Assembly: GCA_017652545.1 (NCBI GenBank)
Contig: JAGCAV010000142.1
Location: 1-8,163, forward strand
Source: Lachnospiraceae bacterium
GTDB taxonomy: Bacteria; Bacillota_A; Clostridia; Lachnospirales; Lachnospiraceae
Direction of reading: 5' to 3'
Length of the DNA: 8,163 nucleotides
In this document: one piece after another, positions 7,530 to 8,163 of the stretch
How positions within the stretch are numbered: the first letter of the stretch is position 1
Layout: every line of letters starts with the position of its first letter
The notes under the pieces: generated by a model
The model's input: the letters and a program-made list of their open reading frames with translations, nothing else
What the model was told of the DNA's origin: nothing
Database searches by the model: none
Made by a program: the position numbers and the translations under genes

Positions 7530-8163
7530 TCAATCCTGCCGCAGGATCGTTCCGTCCTTACAGATACAGACGGAATCCACAAGGATCCGGAACTTTTCAT
7601 CAAAAACAGCCAGTTTGATTCCATGCGCCTTCTTATCCGTCTGGCTTTTCCCGTTTATGAGAATACTGCCGGAGCCCGAATCGCCGGATCCTCTTCCCTC
7701 CCGCTGAAAGGAAAAGCGGCCGCCGGCCATCGTCCCGCTCATGGCAGCGTCTCCTGACTGCTGATCACATCTTACGGTCCCTTCGGCCCCGGTCCTGATC
7801 AGAGCCGTAAAGGACCTTCCGTCAGCGTGCCAGGCAGGATCGACTCCCAGGTCCTGAAGGGCCTTTGCTGTGTTATCCGGGAACGGCGAGCTGTCTGTCT
7901 GATCTCCTGCGAACAGCAGCGCATGGCTTCCTTTCATCAAGGAGGAAAGATACACAGCTGCGTCGCTGCCGGACCTGATCCTTTTTATGGCACAGTTTGC
8001 CATAATATGCGCCACATCATCAGCTGTTCGCGCCCATTGCTCATCCTCAGTGCTTTCCAGACCGTAGCGCTCAGTCAGCAGCTGTCCGATCCAGTCTGTT
8101 ATCTTCACGGCGCCGAGCGTGTTGGCATGGCCGTAATCGTGGTTGTCTACACTCAGATCATAG
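7530..8163 (-). CDS. SGNH-hydrolase-like protein with ILEI-like C-terminal domain, 5' end cut off
   Basis: The reading frame is open to the right window edge, so the start lies outside; an internal GTG at 8108 is not a convincing start because strong family sequence precedes it. The 210 visible residues begin with YDLSVDNHDYGHANTLGAVK. There the D9-x-x-H12 pattern with the following N-x-x-GA-x-K resembles the last catalytic block (Asp-His) of SGNH/DltD-like hydrolases of Bacillota. A helical stretch follows, then from about residue 75 a region (YLSSLMKGSHALLFAGD, later FTALIRTG, SILINGKSQT, GIKLAVFDEKF and VDSVCICKDGT) resembling the interleukin-like EMT inducer (ILEI/PANDER) domain seen at the end of such proteins. 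Related SGNH proteins often accompany surface-glycan genes and may add or remove acyl groups. The Ser-nucleophile block is not in the window, so activity cannot be judged. It is the first visible gene of the glycan operon. Confidence 0.7.
   Translation of the reverse strand, partial: YDLSVDNHDYGHANTLGAVKITDWIGQLLTERYGLESTEDEQWARTADDVAHIMANCAIKRIRSGSDAAVYLSSLMKGSHALLFAGDQTDSSPFPDNTAKALQDLGVDPAWHADGRSFTALIRTGAEGTVRCDQQSGDAAMSGTMAGGRFSFQREGRGSGDSGSGSILINGKSQTDKKAHGIKLAVFDEKFRILVDSVCICKDGTILRQD

Noticed and set aside
8106..8108. GTG at 8108 as the start of the SGNH-like gene
   Set aside because: The frame stays open to the window edge, and the bases beyond it encode the D-x-x-H-x-N catalytic block, so the gene starts outside.
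1..8163. Insertion sequences, prophage genes, CRISPR, tRNA or rRNA genes, toxin-antitoxin or defence cassettes
   Set aside because: No transposase motif, direct-repeat array, structured RNA gene or small gene pair was seen. Nearly all the sequence is explained by the seven minus-strand genes.

Overview
The window looks like chromosomal DNA of a Bacillota bacterium, most likely a Clostridia/Lachnospiraceae-type organism of medium GC. This is inferred from three things: the gene order comM-dprA-topA, which is common there; AGGAGG-type ribosome binding sites; and clade-typical wording of several motifs, such as SGMA-x-GVDG in DprA. No marker gene fixes the genus. Every gene I can support lies on the minus strand, so transcription runs from high to low coordinates. 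Coding density is very high, and there are only two intergenic gaps worth the name, at 1330-1423 and about 4117-4226.

Region A (8163 down to 4227) is the tail of a cell-surface glycan operon. In transcription order it holds the 3' part of an SGNH-hydrolase-like gene with a C-terminal ILEI-like domain, a large polytopic membrane protein of probable GT-C type, a GtrB/DPM1-type polyprenyl-phosphate glycosyltransferase, and an orphan member of the ureidoglycolate lyase (AllA) fold. The genes are 16-18 nt apart or overlap by 4 nt, so they are probably co-transcribed. The GT2 enzyme would load a sugar onto a lipid carrier and the membrane protein could pass it to a surface polymer outside the membrane. 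The SGNH protein may handle acyl or similar decorations. The role of the AllA-like protein here is unknown.

Region B (4226 down to 1) is a housekeeping DNA-processing block. comM (YifB-type AAA+ ATPase) and dprA overlap by 4 nt and form a transformation/DNA-uptake pair. topA (DNA topoisomerase I) follows under its own predicted promoter and runs off the left edge of the window.

The junction between the two regions is the most interesting regulatory feature. A good sigma-A promoter for comM-dprA sits directly against a rho-independent terminator hairpin. The predicted start site falls inside the first arm of the hairpin, so read-through RNA from the glycan operon would contain the whole terminator while comM's own RNA would not. 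A second regulatory feature is a perfect 14-bp palindrome at the predicted topA transcription start. No mobile element, CRISPR array, tRNA or rRNA was seen, and I found no clearly new defence or other undescribed system.
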